Of a stretch of DNA of 64,000 nt, positions 48,772 through 57,342 are shown piece after piece (the stretch's first letter is position 1; every line of letters starts with the position of its first letter). Made by a program: the position numbers and the translations under genes. Below the pieces are notes generated by a model. The model ran no database searches and was not told the origin of the DNA. It worked only from the letters and a program-made list of their open reading frames with translations. The DNA comes from Sorangium cellulosum So0157-2 (lineage in GTDB: Bacteria > Myxococcota_A > Polyangia > Polyangiales > Polyangiaceae): positions 4,389,501 to 4,453,500 of the forward strand of contig NC_021658.1 in NCBI RefSeq assembly GCF_000418325.1, written 5' to 3'.

Positions 48772-49010
48772 GGTGGATGGCCGGCGAGCTTACCAGACGT
48801 CGCGGCGCCGCGTCCGGCTGCCGGCCACGCCGCCGGCCGGACGCGGCGCCGCGCGCCCCAAAGCCCGGCCCGCCCGCGCCTCTCGATATCGCCGCCGTCC
48901 ACGAACGCTCGCTCGCCCGGGTCCAGGCGATCGGACCTTGCGCCAAGGTCGATCTCCACTAAGCGCTTCACGATGAGCTGTTCCCTGCGTGGAGCGGAGC
49001 CGCAGGCGGG

Positions 49011-52000
49011 GTGAGCGACGGGATGAAACAGCGGTGCAGCGAGGAACGAGCGGAAGGGCGCGACTTCATCGAACGCCTGGAAGACCTCACGATCGTGAGA
49101 CCCGTAGATGACTCCGAGGAACGCCTCCTCCAGGACACCGAGCTCCTGAAGCAGGAGCTCGCGCGCGCGAGCCCAGGGCGCGAGTCCGGGCTGATGCGGC
49201 TCCTCGCGGCGCGGGTCGCGATGAACAGCGCCTTCCAGTTCTGGGGCCTGCTCGACGCCCGCGGCACGAACTGGGAGTCGAACTACGCCTCGGTCCGCGG
49301 CGCCGGCGTGGGGCTCGGGCAGGTGCACGGAGTGCCGTTCTGGGACTGCCGCTGGTGGCAGGGCGCGCCCGAGGCCCAGGAGCGGCTGAAGGACGCGGTG
49401 CGGCACGCGGCGCGCGGCGAGTTCGTCCGGTACGACGTGGAGATCCTCGGGGGCAACCGGGGCGAGGAGATCATCACGATCGACTTCAACCTGAAGCCCG
49501 TCAAGGACCGGCACGGCAACGTCGTCTTCATGATCGCCGAGGGGCGCGACGTCACCGAGCAGCGGCGGCTCGAGCGGGAGGTCGCCCGGCACAGGGACGA
49601 GCTCGCGACGCTCGACCGCCTCAAGACGGAGTTCGTGGCCAACGTGAGCCACGAGTTCCGCACCCCGCTCACCCTCATCCTCGGGCGCGTCGAGGACGCG
49701 CTGGCCCACCCGGGGGCCTCGCTCTCGGGCGATGGCCTCGCCGCGGTGCGCCGCAGCACCCTGCGCCTCCTCCGGCTCGTCAACACGCTGCTCGACTTCT
49801 CCCGCATCGAGGCGGGGCGCCTCCAGCGGACGTTCGAGCCGACCGACCTCGCGCGGCTCACCGCGGAGCTCGCGAGCTCCTTTCGCTCGCTGGTCGAGGG
49901 CGCGGGCCTGTCGCTCGTCGTGGACTGCCCGCCGCTGCCGGAGCCCATCTACGTCGACCGGGCGCAGTGGGAGAAGATCGTCTCGAACCTGATGTCGAAC
50001 GCCTTCAAGTTCACGTTCGAAGGGGAGATCGCGGTCTCGCTCCAGCCTTGTCCGGACCACGTCGAGCTGTGCGTGCGCGACACCGGCGCCGGGATCCCGG
50101 CGGACGAGCTCCCGCGCATCTTCGAGCGGTTCCACCGCGTCCACGGCGCGCGCTGCCGGAGCATCGAGGGCACCGGCATCGGGCTCGCCCTCGTCCAGGA
50201 GCTCGTCAAGGTCCACGGGGGGGCGGTGCGCGTCTCGAGCGAGCCGGGCCGGGGGAGCGCGTTCACCGTGTCGATCCCGAGGGGCCACGCGCACCTGCCC
50301 GCCGAGCGCGTCGCCGCGGCCGCCCCGGAGGCCGCGCCCTCGCCGGCGGGCACGAGCCTCCACGTGCTCGAGGCGTCGCAGTGGTGTCCGCAGGCGCGCA
50401 GGGGCGCGGCGCCCGGAGGCCCCGAGGCTCGCGCCGGAGCGGCGCCGGAGGCTCGCGCCGGGGCCGCGCCGGGGGAGCGCGCCGGGGCCGCCCGGGGGGA
50501 GCGCGCCGGGCCCGCGCCGGGGGAGCGGGACGGCAGCGTCCTCGTCGCCGACGACAACGCGGACATGCGCGACTACCTCATCCACCTCCTTTCGCCGAGG
50601 TGGAACGTGGAGGCGGTCGCCGACGGGCGGGCGGCCCTGGAGGCAGCGCTCGCGCGCCCGCCGGACCTCGTGGTGAGCGACGTGATGATGCCCGGGCTCG
50701 ACGGCGTCTCCCTCCTCCGCGAGCTCCGGGCGGATCCGAGGACGAGCATGGTCCCCGTGATGCTCGTGTCCGCGCGCGCGGGCGAGGATGCGGTCGTCGA
50801 GGGGCTCGACACGGGGGCGGACGATTACCTCGTGAAGCCGTTCTCGGCGCGCGAGCTCCTCGCGCGCGTCCGGACGCAGATCGAGATGGCGCGGATGCGG
50901 CGGAGGGCGGCCGAGGCCGCGGAGCGGGAGCGCGCGCTGGAGCTGCCCCGCTTCCTCGACGCGGCGAGCGTGGTGCTCGCCGATTCGCTGGACTACCCGA
51001 CGACGCTCGCCCGGGTCGCGCAGCTCGCGGTGCCGGTGCTCGCCGACTTCTGCCTCGTCGACCTGCTCGACGAGGAGGAGGGCACGTTCCGGCGGGTGAG
51101 CGTGGCCTGCGCCGACCCCTCGCAGGCCCCCCTGGCCGAGGAGGCGAAGCGCTTCACGCTCATGCTCGAGGGCAACCGCGAGCACCCATCGACGCGGGTG
51201 TTCATCGAGCGGAAGTCGCTCCTCGTCGAGCGCTTCACGGAGGAGGACATGCGCGCCATCGCGCACGACGAGGAGCACCTCCGGGTGATGCGGGCCATGG
51301 GAGGGCGCTCGTACATGTGCGTCCCGCTGGCGCGGCGGGGGCGGCTCTTCGGGACGCTCACCTTCATCGCCGCGCAGTCCGGGCGCCGGTACAGCCGGGA
51401 GGACCTCGCGGGCGCGGAGGAGCTCGCGCGCCGCTGCGCGCTCGCCGTGGACAACGCGCGCCTGTACAAGGACGCCCAGAGCGCGATCGCGCTGCGCGAC
51501 GAGTTCCTCTCGATCGCCTCCCACGAGCTGAAGACGCCGCTCACCCCGCTGTCGCTGCAGATCCAGATCCTGACGCGCCGCGCGCCGGAGCTCTGCCCCG
51601 ACAAGGAGCGCCTCGCCTGGCTCACGGACCGGCTCGGGCTCGTCCGCCGCCAGGGCGAGCGGCTGAGGCGGCTCGTCGACAACCTGCTCGACATCTCCCG
51701 GATCTCCGCGGGGCGCCTCGCCCTCGAGCTGGAGCCCGTCCGGCTGTCGGAGATCGTCCGGCAGGTGGTGGCCCGCTTCCACGAGGGCGGGGAGATCGCG
51801 GAGTCCGGCTCCCGGGTGACCGTGAGCGCGGGCGACGACGGCGCCGGCAACTGGGATCGGCTGCGGCTCGAGCAGGTCGTCGACAACCTCGTCTCGAACG
51901 CGCTCAAGTATGGTCAGGGCAAACCCATCGAGATCGCCGTCGACTCGGCGGGATCGAGCGCCACGCTGACGATCGCGGACCACGGGATCGGGATCGCGCC

Positions 52001-52229
52001 GGAGAACCTCGGCCGGATCTTCGGGCGGTTCGAGCGGGCCGTGTCGGCGCGGCACTATGGCGGTCTGGGCATGGGGCTCTACATCACGAGGCAGCTGGTC
52101 GAGGCGCTGGACGGCTCGATCGAGGTGAGCTCGGTCCTGGGCGAGGGCTCGACCTTCAAGGTCACCCTGCCGCTGGCCGGCCCTGCCGCCTCTCTGCCGG
52201 GGGGCGGGCCGGGCTCCGGGCGCGCCTGA
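49011..52229 (+). CDS. Hybrid sensor kinase with two histidine kinase cores, PAS, receiver and GAF domains
   Basis: A 1072-residue cytoplasmic signalling protein with no membrane helices. An N-terminal PAS-like region (to about 185, ending EGRDVTEQRRLEREVAR) precedes the first kinase: NVSHEFRTPLTLIL (His about 214), NLMSNAFKF, DTGAGIP and GTGIGLALVQELV. A low-complexity linker with EARAGAAP-like repeats follows, then a receiver domain (VLVADDNADMRD, phospho-Asp in LVVSDVMMPG near 556, and LVKPF). A GAF domain (about 655-815) and a second kinase close it: IASHELKTPLTPL (His about 837), NLVSNALKYG, DHGIGIAP and GLGMGLYITRQLVE. Both ATP-binding domains look complete. The start is GTG 49011 or ATG 49023. 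The small response regulator at 52325 is a likely partner. Confidence 0.93.
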   Translation: MSDGMKQRCSEERAEGRDFIERLEDLTIVRPVDDSEERLLQDTELLKQELARASPGRESGLMRLLAARVAMNSAFQFWGLLDARGTNWESNYASVRGAGVGLGQVHGVPFWDCRWWQGAPEAQERLKDAVRHAARGEFVRYDVEILGGNRGEEIITIDFNLKPVKDRHGNVVFMIAEGRDVTEQRRLEREVARHRDELATLDRLKTEFVANVSHEFRTPLTLILGRVEDALAHPGASLSGDGLAAVRRSTLRLLRLVNTLLDFSRIEAGRLQRTFEPTDLARLTAELASSFRSLVEGAGLSLVVDCPPLPEPIYVDRAQWEKIVSNLMSNAFKFTFEGEIAVSLQPCPDHVELCVRDTGAGIPADELPRIFERFHRVHGARCRSIEGTGIGLALVQELVKVHGGAVRVSSEPGRGSAFTVSIPRGHAHLPAERVAAAAPEAAPSPAGTSLHVLEASQWCPQARRGAAPGGPEARAGAAPEARAGAAPGERAGAARGERAGPAPGERDGSVLVADDNADMRDYLIHLLSPRWNVEAVADGRAALEAALARPPDLVVSDVMMPGLDGVSLLRELRADPRTSMVPVMLVSARAGEDAVVEGLDTGADDYLVKPFSARELLARVRTQIEMARMRRRAAEAAERERALELPRFLDAASVVLADSLDYPTTLARVAQLAVPVLADFCLVDLLDEEEGTFRRVSVACADPSQAPLAEEAKRFTLMLEGNREHPSTRVFIERKSLLVERFTEEDMRAIAHDEEHLRVMRAMGGRSYMCVPLARRGRLFGTLTFIAAQSGRRYSREDLAGAEELARRCALAVDNARLYKDAQSAIALRDEFLSIASHELKTPLTPLSLQIQILTRRAPELCPDKERLAWLTDRLGLVRRQGERLRRLVDNLLDISRISAGRLALELEPVRLSEIVRQVVARFHEGGEIAESGSRVTVSAGDDGAGNWDRLRLEQVVDNLVSNALKYGQGKPIEIAVDSAGSSATLTIADHGIGIAPENLGRIFGRFERAVSARHYGGLGMGLYITRQLVEALDGSIEVSSVLGEGSTFKVTLPLAGPAASLPGGGPGSGRA

Positions 52230-52324
52230 GGCGATCGGCGCGAGCGGGTCGCGGGCCGGCGCCCGGCCGAGGCGCCAGAGGACCCTGCTGCCTCGGGGAG
52301 AGCTCGGGAAGAGAGCGATTGCGC

Positions 52325-52705
52325 ATGACGATGAGCCGTCCCAACAAGTGCATCCTGATCGTCGATGACGACGCCGCGATACGCCAGACGTTGAGCGAGC
52401 TCCTGGAAGAGGAGGGGTATCTGGTCGCGTCGGTCGCGAACGGGCGCGAGGCCCTGGACTACCTGCGGGGCGATCCGTCGTCCATCTCGCTGGTGCTGCT
52501 CGATCTGATGATGCCGGTCATGGATGGGTTCCAGTTCCGGGCCGAGCAGAAGCGCGACCCGATGCTCGCCTCCATGCCAATCGTCGTGATGACCGCGCGC
52601 GGCGGGACGGACCGCGCCGGCATCGACGCGGACGCGGTGATCAGCAAGCCGTTCGACGTGCTCAAGCTGATGGACACCATCGAGCGGAGCTGCCGGAGGG
52701 AGTGA
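52325..52705 (+). CDS. Single-domain response regulator
   Basis: A 126-residue CheY/Spo0F-type receiver: acidic pair in CILIVDDDAAIRQ, phospho-acceptor Asp at about residue 60 (LVLLDLMMPVMDG), Thr in VVMTARG, and Lys in VISKPFDVLKL. No output domain. It follows the double-kinase gene by 95 bases on the same strand and probably takes phosphate from it as a relay or diffusible output. The ribosome-binding site is weak (GGGAAGAGAG). Confidence 0.92.
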   Translation: MTMSRPNKCILIVDDDAAIRQTLSELLEEEGYLVASVANGREALDYLRGDPSSISLVLLDLMMPVMDGFQFRAEQKRDPMLASMPIVVMTARGGTDRAGIDADAVISKPFDVLKLMDTIERSCRRE

Positions 52706-53234
52706 GCCGCCCGGGCAGCTATCGAGTTGACCGAGGTGCGGCGCGGGCAGGGGGCCTCACGGCGGGATCGATGCGCCCGCGAGCACGGCTGTCGTGAACA
52801 GCAGCGGCAGATTGGCAAGCGGACTCATCGCCACGTTGCCATCGCGAGCTCATCCGCCCGCACCATACTCGGGGAGCGTTCCACCCTTCAGGTCGCCATG
52901 AGAGAGCAAGTTCTCCACGCGGCGAATCGGAATGGCACAGGTTTTCGACGTGCTAAGATCAGCTCTTCTGTACAAGGATGTCGCCGGCGGATCTGCTGGA
53001 CGGTTGTGTGAATGCTCACCGTGGGTGCGCAGATGGTAGATGGCCAAGGGCGGCGACAAGAGGTGCTGGCGCGCACGCGGTAGAAACCATCGTGTAAAGC
53101 GCTGATGTGGGGAGACGCTCCGCGCCGTGGCACGGCGCCAGAGCGCGAAGAAGAAGACGCTCCGCGGGGGCGGCGGCGTTCGCCGTCTCGTTCGAGCCGG
53201 AGCGGCGTAACCTTTGTTGTCAGGAGAAACCTCG
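52706..53234. other. Intergenic region with no recognised gene
   Basis: About 530 bases, with a lower-GC centre (52850-53110). Open frames on either strand are Pro- or Ser-rich and have no domains. AGGAG at 53222-53226, eight bases before the lipoprotein start, is the only clear signal. Confidence 0.5.
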
Positions 53235-53768
53235 ATGAAGAGCCTCAGCTTCGCAGCGATTCTGGTCACGGTGTGCGCGGTGGCGGCCTGTTCGGACGAC
53301 GGCGACCCGGGCGGTGACGGCGGGGCGGGCGGCGGGGGCGGCGCGTCCGGCACCACCACCTCGTCGTCGTCGAGCTCGTCCGTCGCGACGGGCACGGGGA
53401 CGGGCGGCAGCGGCGAGGGCGGCAGCGGCGAGGGCGGCGGCGGCGGCGAGGGCGGCGGCGCTGACTGCGCCGCGCAGTGCATCGAGGACAATCAGCAGGG
53501 GGCCGTGGCGTTCCTCGAGCTGACGCTGGAGGCGTGCGGCTGTGCGGAGAGCGCTACGTGCGCCAGCGACTGCGACACGGCCGACGCGGAGACCGACGCC
53601 TGCGAGGACGATGGATCCGCCAACGTGCAGGGGCTCATCGGCAACGAGGCGTGCCGGAACTGCGTTGGCGGGCTCCAGGAAGACGCTTGCATCGATACCT
53701 CCGCGGAGCAATGCGCCGCGAATGAGGGGTGCGCCGCGTACATCACGTGCGTATCCGAGTGCCTGTGA
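53235..53768 (+). CDS. Cysteine-rich lipoprotein of myxobacterial type
   Basis: A 177-residue lipoprotein: MKSLSFAAILVTVCAVAAC gives a VAAC lipobox, then an Asp/Gly/Ser linker (GTTTSSSSSSSVATGTGTGG), then a compact domain with about a dozen cysteines (CAAQCIEDNQQGAVAF, ACGCAESATCASDCDTADA, ACRNCVGGLQEDACID, CAANEGCAAYITCVSECL). The regularly spaced pairs suggest several disulfides and a surface location. Proteins of this layout are numerous in Sorangium-type genomes, with unknown function. The start is set by AGGAG eight bases upstream; the frame extends a little further upstream without a site. Confidence 0.82.
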   Translation: MKSLSFAAILVTVCAVAACSDDGDPGGDGGAGGGGGASGTTTSSSSSSSVATGTGTGGSGEGGSGEGGGGGEGGGADCAAQCIEDNQQGAVAFLELTLEACGCAESATCASDCDTADAETDACEDDGSANVQGLIGNEACRNCVGGLQEDACIDTSAEQCAANEGCAAYITCVSECL

Positions 53769-53851
53769 GATCGTGAGACCGCGAGGGCGGCCCCGCGCCC
53801 CGAGGAAACGAAGCCAGGTCCGCCCGCGCGAGGCCGCCGCGAAGCGGCGCA

Positions 53852-53879
53852 GAGGTCCGGCCATCGCTGGCCGGACCTC
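53852..53879. terminator. Perfect hairpin between convergent genes
   Basis: GAGGTCCGGCCA (53852-53863) and TGGCCGGACCTC (53868-53879) form a perfect 12-bp stem with a four-base TCGC loop. It sits between the convergent lipoprotein and hybrid-kinase genes, 12 bases from the latter's stop, and can serve both directions. Confidence 0.75.
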
Positions 53880-53891
53880 CGGCGGGCGGAG

Positions 53892-56429
53892 CTAGACCTC
53901 TCCCCGCGATGCAGCGATGTTCGCGAGCACCGCGAGCAGCTCCGTCGGCTCGATCGGCTTCGGGACATGGGTGTTGAACCCGGCCCGCAGGGCGCGCGTG
54001 CGGTCCTCGGTGCGCGCATAGGCGGTGAGCGCGACCGCCGGGGTCCGCCCGCCGCCCGCCGACGGGAGCGCGCGGATCTTGCGGATCAGCGCGTAGCCGT
54101 CCTCGCCGGGCATGGCGATGTCGGACACGAGCACGTCGGGCCGCAGCGCCTTGAGCGCGAGCAGCGCCTCGGCGGTGGAGGCCACCGCCGTCACGTGCGA
54201 GCCGCACTGCTCCAGCATCGTGACGAGGAGCTCGCGCGTGTCGTCCTCGTCGTCGACCACGAGCACGTTCAGGCCCGCGAGCTCCGGAGGGCGATCGGTC
54301 CCGCCCGCGCCGGGCAGCGACATCCCCCGGCGATCCCGGGCGTGGCTCGCCGCAGCCGAGAGCGGCAGCCGGACGATGAACGTCGCGCCCCGCCCCTCGC
54401 CGTCGCTCAGCGCCTGGACGGTGCCGCCGTGCATCTCCACCAGGCTCTTCACGATCGTGAGCCCGAGGCCCAGGCCTCCGTGCCTGCGGGTGGTGCCGCT
54501 CTCGGCCTGCCGGAACTGCTCGAACACGTAGGGCAAGAACGCGGGATCGATGCCCTGGCCGGTGTCGGACACGACGATCTCGGCCGACGGCTCGGAGCGC
54601 TCGAGCCGGATGCGCACGAGCCCTCCGCGCGACGTGAACTTCACCGCGTTGCTGAGGAGGTTCCAGACGACCTGCTGCAGCCGGCCGGCGTCCCCCGCGA
54701 CAGGGCCCACCCCGGGCTCGAGGAGCGGCTCGAGCCGCACCCCCTTGGCGTCGGCGGCCGGACGCACCACCTCGAGCGCGGCGTCGAGCACGGCCACGAG
54801 CTCGACCGGCTGCACCTCCAGCCGGAGCTTGCCGGCCATGATGCGCGAGATGTCGAGCAGATCGTCGATCAGCTGCGCCTGCGCCTGCGCGTTGCGCTCC
54901 ACCGTCTCCAGCGCCTTGTCGCGCCGATCCTCGGCCAGCTTGCCGGTGCGCAGCATCCGGACCCAGCCGAGGACGGCCGTGAGCGGCGTGCGCAGCTCGT
55001 GGCTCATCGTCGCCAGGAACTCGTCCTTCAGGTGGCTCGCGGCCTCGGCCTCCTCCCGCGCCGCCTGCGCCGCGGCGAGGAGGCTTTGCCGCTCCTCCTC
55101 CGCGCGCTTGCGCGCGGTGATGTCGAAGAACGAGGAGACGACGCCGGCCACCGCGCCGTCCGCGCGGCGGAGCGGCTGCGCGTTCACCGAGAGCCACAGG
55201 ACCGAGCCGTCCTGCCGCTCCATGCCGAGCAGGACGGCCGACTGGGGCGCGCCGGTCCGGAGCGCGACCTGCGCGGGGAACATCTCGAACGGGAACGGCG
55301 AGCCGTCCTCGCGCACGAACCTGCAGGCGGGATCCAGCATCGTCGACCCGACGATCTGCGCCACGGGCCGCCCGAGGATCCGCTCGGCGCTCGCGTTCGC
55401 GGTGCGGATCACCCCGCGCTCGTCCTGGAGCGTGATGCCCTCCTCGAGCGCGCTGATGATCACCCGGTAGCGCTCCTCGCTGTCCCGGAGCGCCCGCTCC
55501 GCCTCGAGCGCGTCGGTCTCGTCGCGCGTGATCAGCACGGCGCCGGCGGGCGATCCGTCGGCTTGCCGGAGCGGCGACGCGGTCCCGGCGAGCGCGCGGA
55601 TCGAGCCGTCCGGGCGCGTCACGAGCCAGCGCGCGTTCTCGACCTTCTCGCCCCGGATCGCGCGGTAGAGCGGGTCCTCGTCGGGGCGCAGCGGGCGCCC
55701 GTCCAGGGCGAGCAGCCCGTTGGCCCGGAGCGCCTCGATCGCGGCGCTCGCGTCCCTGGCGTACACGCCGTGCTGGCGCTGGGCCTCGCCGTTGCAGATG
55801 CGCAGCACCCCGCGCTCGTCCGTGGCCATGATGCCGTCGCCGCTCTGATCGATGAGGGCGCGCAGCAGATCGCGCTCCACCGCGGCGACGCGCTCGGCCC
55901 GCTCGGCCCGCTCGCGGAGCCGCTTCGAGCGGAGGAGCGCGCCGACGCGCGCCGACAGGGCGGCGGGGGGGCAGGGCTTGACCACGTAGTCGTCGGCGCC
56001 CGCGGTGAGCCCCTCGACGAGGTCCTGCTCGTGCCCGGCGACGGTCAGGATGAGGATCGGGAGCCCGACCGTGGCGGGGCGCGACCGGAGGAGGCCGCAG
56101 ATCTCGGTGCCGGACATGCCCGGCATCACCTGGTCGAGCACGAGGACGTCGGGGAGATCGCTGCTCGTCACGCGCTCCAGCATCACCGCGGCGTCCGTGA
56201 AGACCTGGACCTCGTGCCCGGCCGCCAGCGAGCGCGCCGCCATCTCGGCTTCCAGCGGCGAGTCGTCGAGGATCCACACGACCGCGCGCCGCGCGCGCTC
56301 GCACGGCGGCGGCTCCGCGCTCGCCTCCCGGGCGCCGCGCCCCGCCGGCGCCGCACCGCGCCGCGGCGAGGTGATCGGTTCGCGCGCCGCGTCCGCGAGC
56401 ACGAAATCCATCGTTGTCCGCCGATTCAT
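53892..56429 (-). CDS. Hybrid histidine kinase (REC-PAS-PAS-HisKA-HATPase-REC)
   Basis: An 845-residue soluble kinase. The N-terminal receiver has VVWILDDSPLEAE, Asp about 99 in VLVLDQVMPG, and VVKPCPP. PAS domains follow (LLRALIDQSGDGIMATDERG; RYRVIISALEEGITLQDERG; and a PAC-like end SFFDITARKRAEEE). A HisKA domain (MSHELRTPLTAVLG, His about 476) leads to the ATPase domain (NLLSNAVKFT, DTGQGIDP, GGLGLGLTIVKSLVEMHGG). The C-terminal receiver has NVLVVDDEDDTRE, Asp about 769 in LVSDIAMPGEDG, and VPKPIEP. Two receivers on either side of one kinase suggest that signal input comes through phosphorylation of the first REC while the second passes phosphate on. ATG 56429 has GGAG four bases upstream. 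It is convergent with the preceding lipoprotein and divergent from the chemosensory operon. Confidence 0.93.
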   Translation of the reverse strand: MNRRTTMDFVLADAAREPITSPRRGAAPAGRGAREASAEPPPCERARRAVVWILDDSPLEAEMAARSLAAGHEVQVFTDAAVMLERVTSSDLPDVLVLDQVMPGMSGTEICGLLRSRPATVGLPILILTVAGHEQDLVEGLTAGADDYVVKPCPPAALSARVGALLRSKRLRERAERAERVAAVERDLLRALIDQSGDGIMATDERGVLRICNGEAQRQHGVYARDASAAIEALRANGLLALDGRPLRPDEDPLYRAIRGEKVENARWLVTRPDGSIRALAGTASPLRQADGSPAGAVLITRDETDALEAERALRDSEERYRVIISALEEGITLQDERGVIRTANASAERILGRPVAQIVGSTMLDPACRFVREDGSPFPFEMFPAQVALRTGAPQSAVLLGMERQDGSVLWLSVNAQPLRRADGAVAGVVSSFFDITARKRAEEERQSLLAAAQAAREEAEAASHLKDEFLATMSHELRTPLTAVLGWVRMLRTGKLAEDRRDKALETVERNAQAQAQLIDDLLDISRIMAGKLRLEVQPVELVAVLDAALEVVRPAADAKGVRLEPLLEPGVGPVAGDAGRLQQVVWNLLSNAVKFTSRGGLVRIRLERSEPSAEIVVSDTGQGIDPAFLPYVFEQFRQAESGTTRRHGGLGLGLTIVKSLVEMHGGTVQALSDGEGRGATFIVRLPLSAAASHARDRRGMSLPGAGGTDRPPELAGLNVLVVDDEDDTRELLVTMLEQCGSHVTAVASTAEALLALKALRPDVLVSDIAMPGEDGYALIRKIRALPSAGGGRTPAVALTAYARTEDRTRALRAGFNTHVPKPIEPTELLAVLANIAASRGEV

Positions 56430-56958
56430 GGTTCTCCAGGAGCAGCAGGGACCGCAACGCCCTCTCCCGCGAGAGGCCGCTCTCCGGGTTGAAACCGGGG
56501 CGCGGAGACGAATTGGCTCTGCGCGAGTCGCCACCGCCCAGTCTCATCTGATCGAGAGCCCACATCGACGCAAGCCCCATGCGCTGAAAAGCGCGCTGCC
56601 GCGTTCCGCCGCTTCGCGGCGCCTCGACGCGCGCGCCTCCCGCCCGGGCCGCGCTCCGGGGGCCGCGCGTCGCACGTCGCACGTCGCAAGGTCGCACGTC
56701 GCGCTTCGGTGTCCGCGCGAGGCGGGCGCGCGCCGCGCCCCGGCCCGAGCGAGCGCCCCTCGGCGCCGGTACCGGACGGACGCGGCGCGGCCGGCGCAGA
56801 CCCGAACGAGCGCTCGTCGCCCGCGCCCGCGCGTCGCGCCCGCGCGTCATGAACCTCGGGGCCGGTCCGACAGGATTTCCCTGATTCGTCCGGGCTCGCT
56901 CCGGCGCGCAATTGACACCCAGCACGCGGGCCGGCTATGCCCTGGGCCGAGTGTCGCT
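56430..56958. other. Divergent region with short GTCGCAC repeats
   Basis: The 530-base gap between the hybrid kinase and the chemosensory operon should hold both promoters. It contains a run of GCACGTC-type heptamers (about 56664-56702: four GTCGCAC-like words, one with an extra base). No gene is evident; a chance frame across the region lacks domains. Confidence 0.5.
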
Positions 56959-57342
56959 GTGGCAGAGATCCTCGTCGTCGATGACAGCAGGGTAATGCGT
57001 GAGATGGTCGTGGCCTGCCTGCGCGCCGAGCAGTATTCGTTCGCGCACGCGGCGAGCGGGCTCGAGGCGATTGAGACGCTCTCGCTCAGGCCGTTCGATC
57101 TCGTGGTGCTCGACCTGAACATGCCCGATATCGGAGGGATCGAGGTCATCGAGTTCATCCGGGGCCAGGACAAGCTGCGGAGCTTGCCGATTCTGGTGGT
57201 GACCACCCGGGGTGACGAGGAGTCCCGGGCCCGCGCGCTCGGCGCGGGTGCCTCGGAGTTCATGACGAAGCCGTTCACGCCCGACGCCATCCTGGCCAGC
57301 GTGCGAGCGCTCCTCGGGGAGCGCGTCGCGGGCGCGGGATGA
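56959..57342 (+). CDS. CheY-like response regulator, first gene of the chemosensory operon
   Basis: A 127-residue receiver starting with GTG (56959): VAEILVVDDSRVMREMVVAC, phospho-acceptor Asp52 in LVVLDLNMPDIGG, VVTTRG and FMTKPFTPD with the conserved Lys near 102. There is no output domain, so it works by protein contact like CheY. Its stop overlaps the CheA start by ATGA, tying it to the kinase that should phosphorylate it. A frame continuing upstream of the GTG is unrelated to receiver domains. Confidence 0.92.
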   Translation: MAEILVVDDSRVMREMVVACLRAEQYSFAHAASGLEAIETLSLRPFDLVVLDLNMPDIGGIEVIEFIRGQDKLRSLPILVVTTRGDEESRARALGAGASEFMTKPFTPDAILASVRALLGERVAGAG

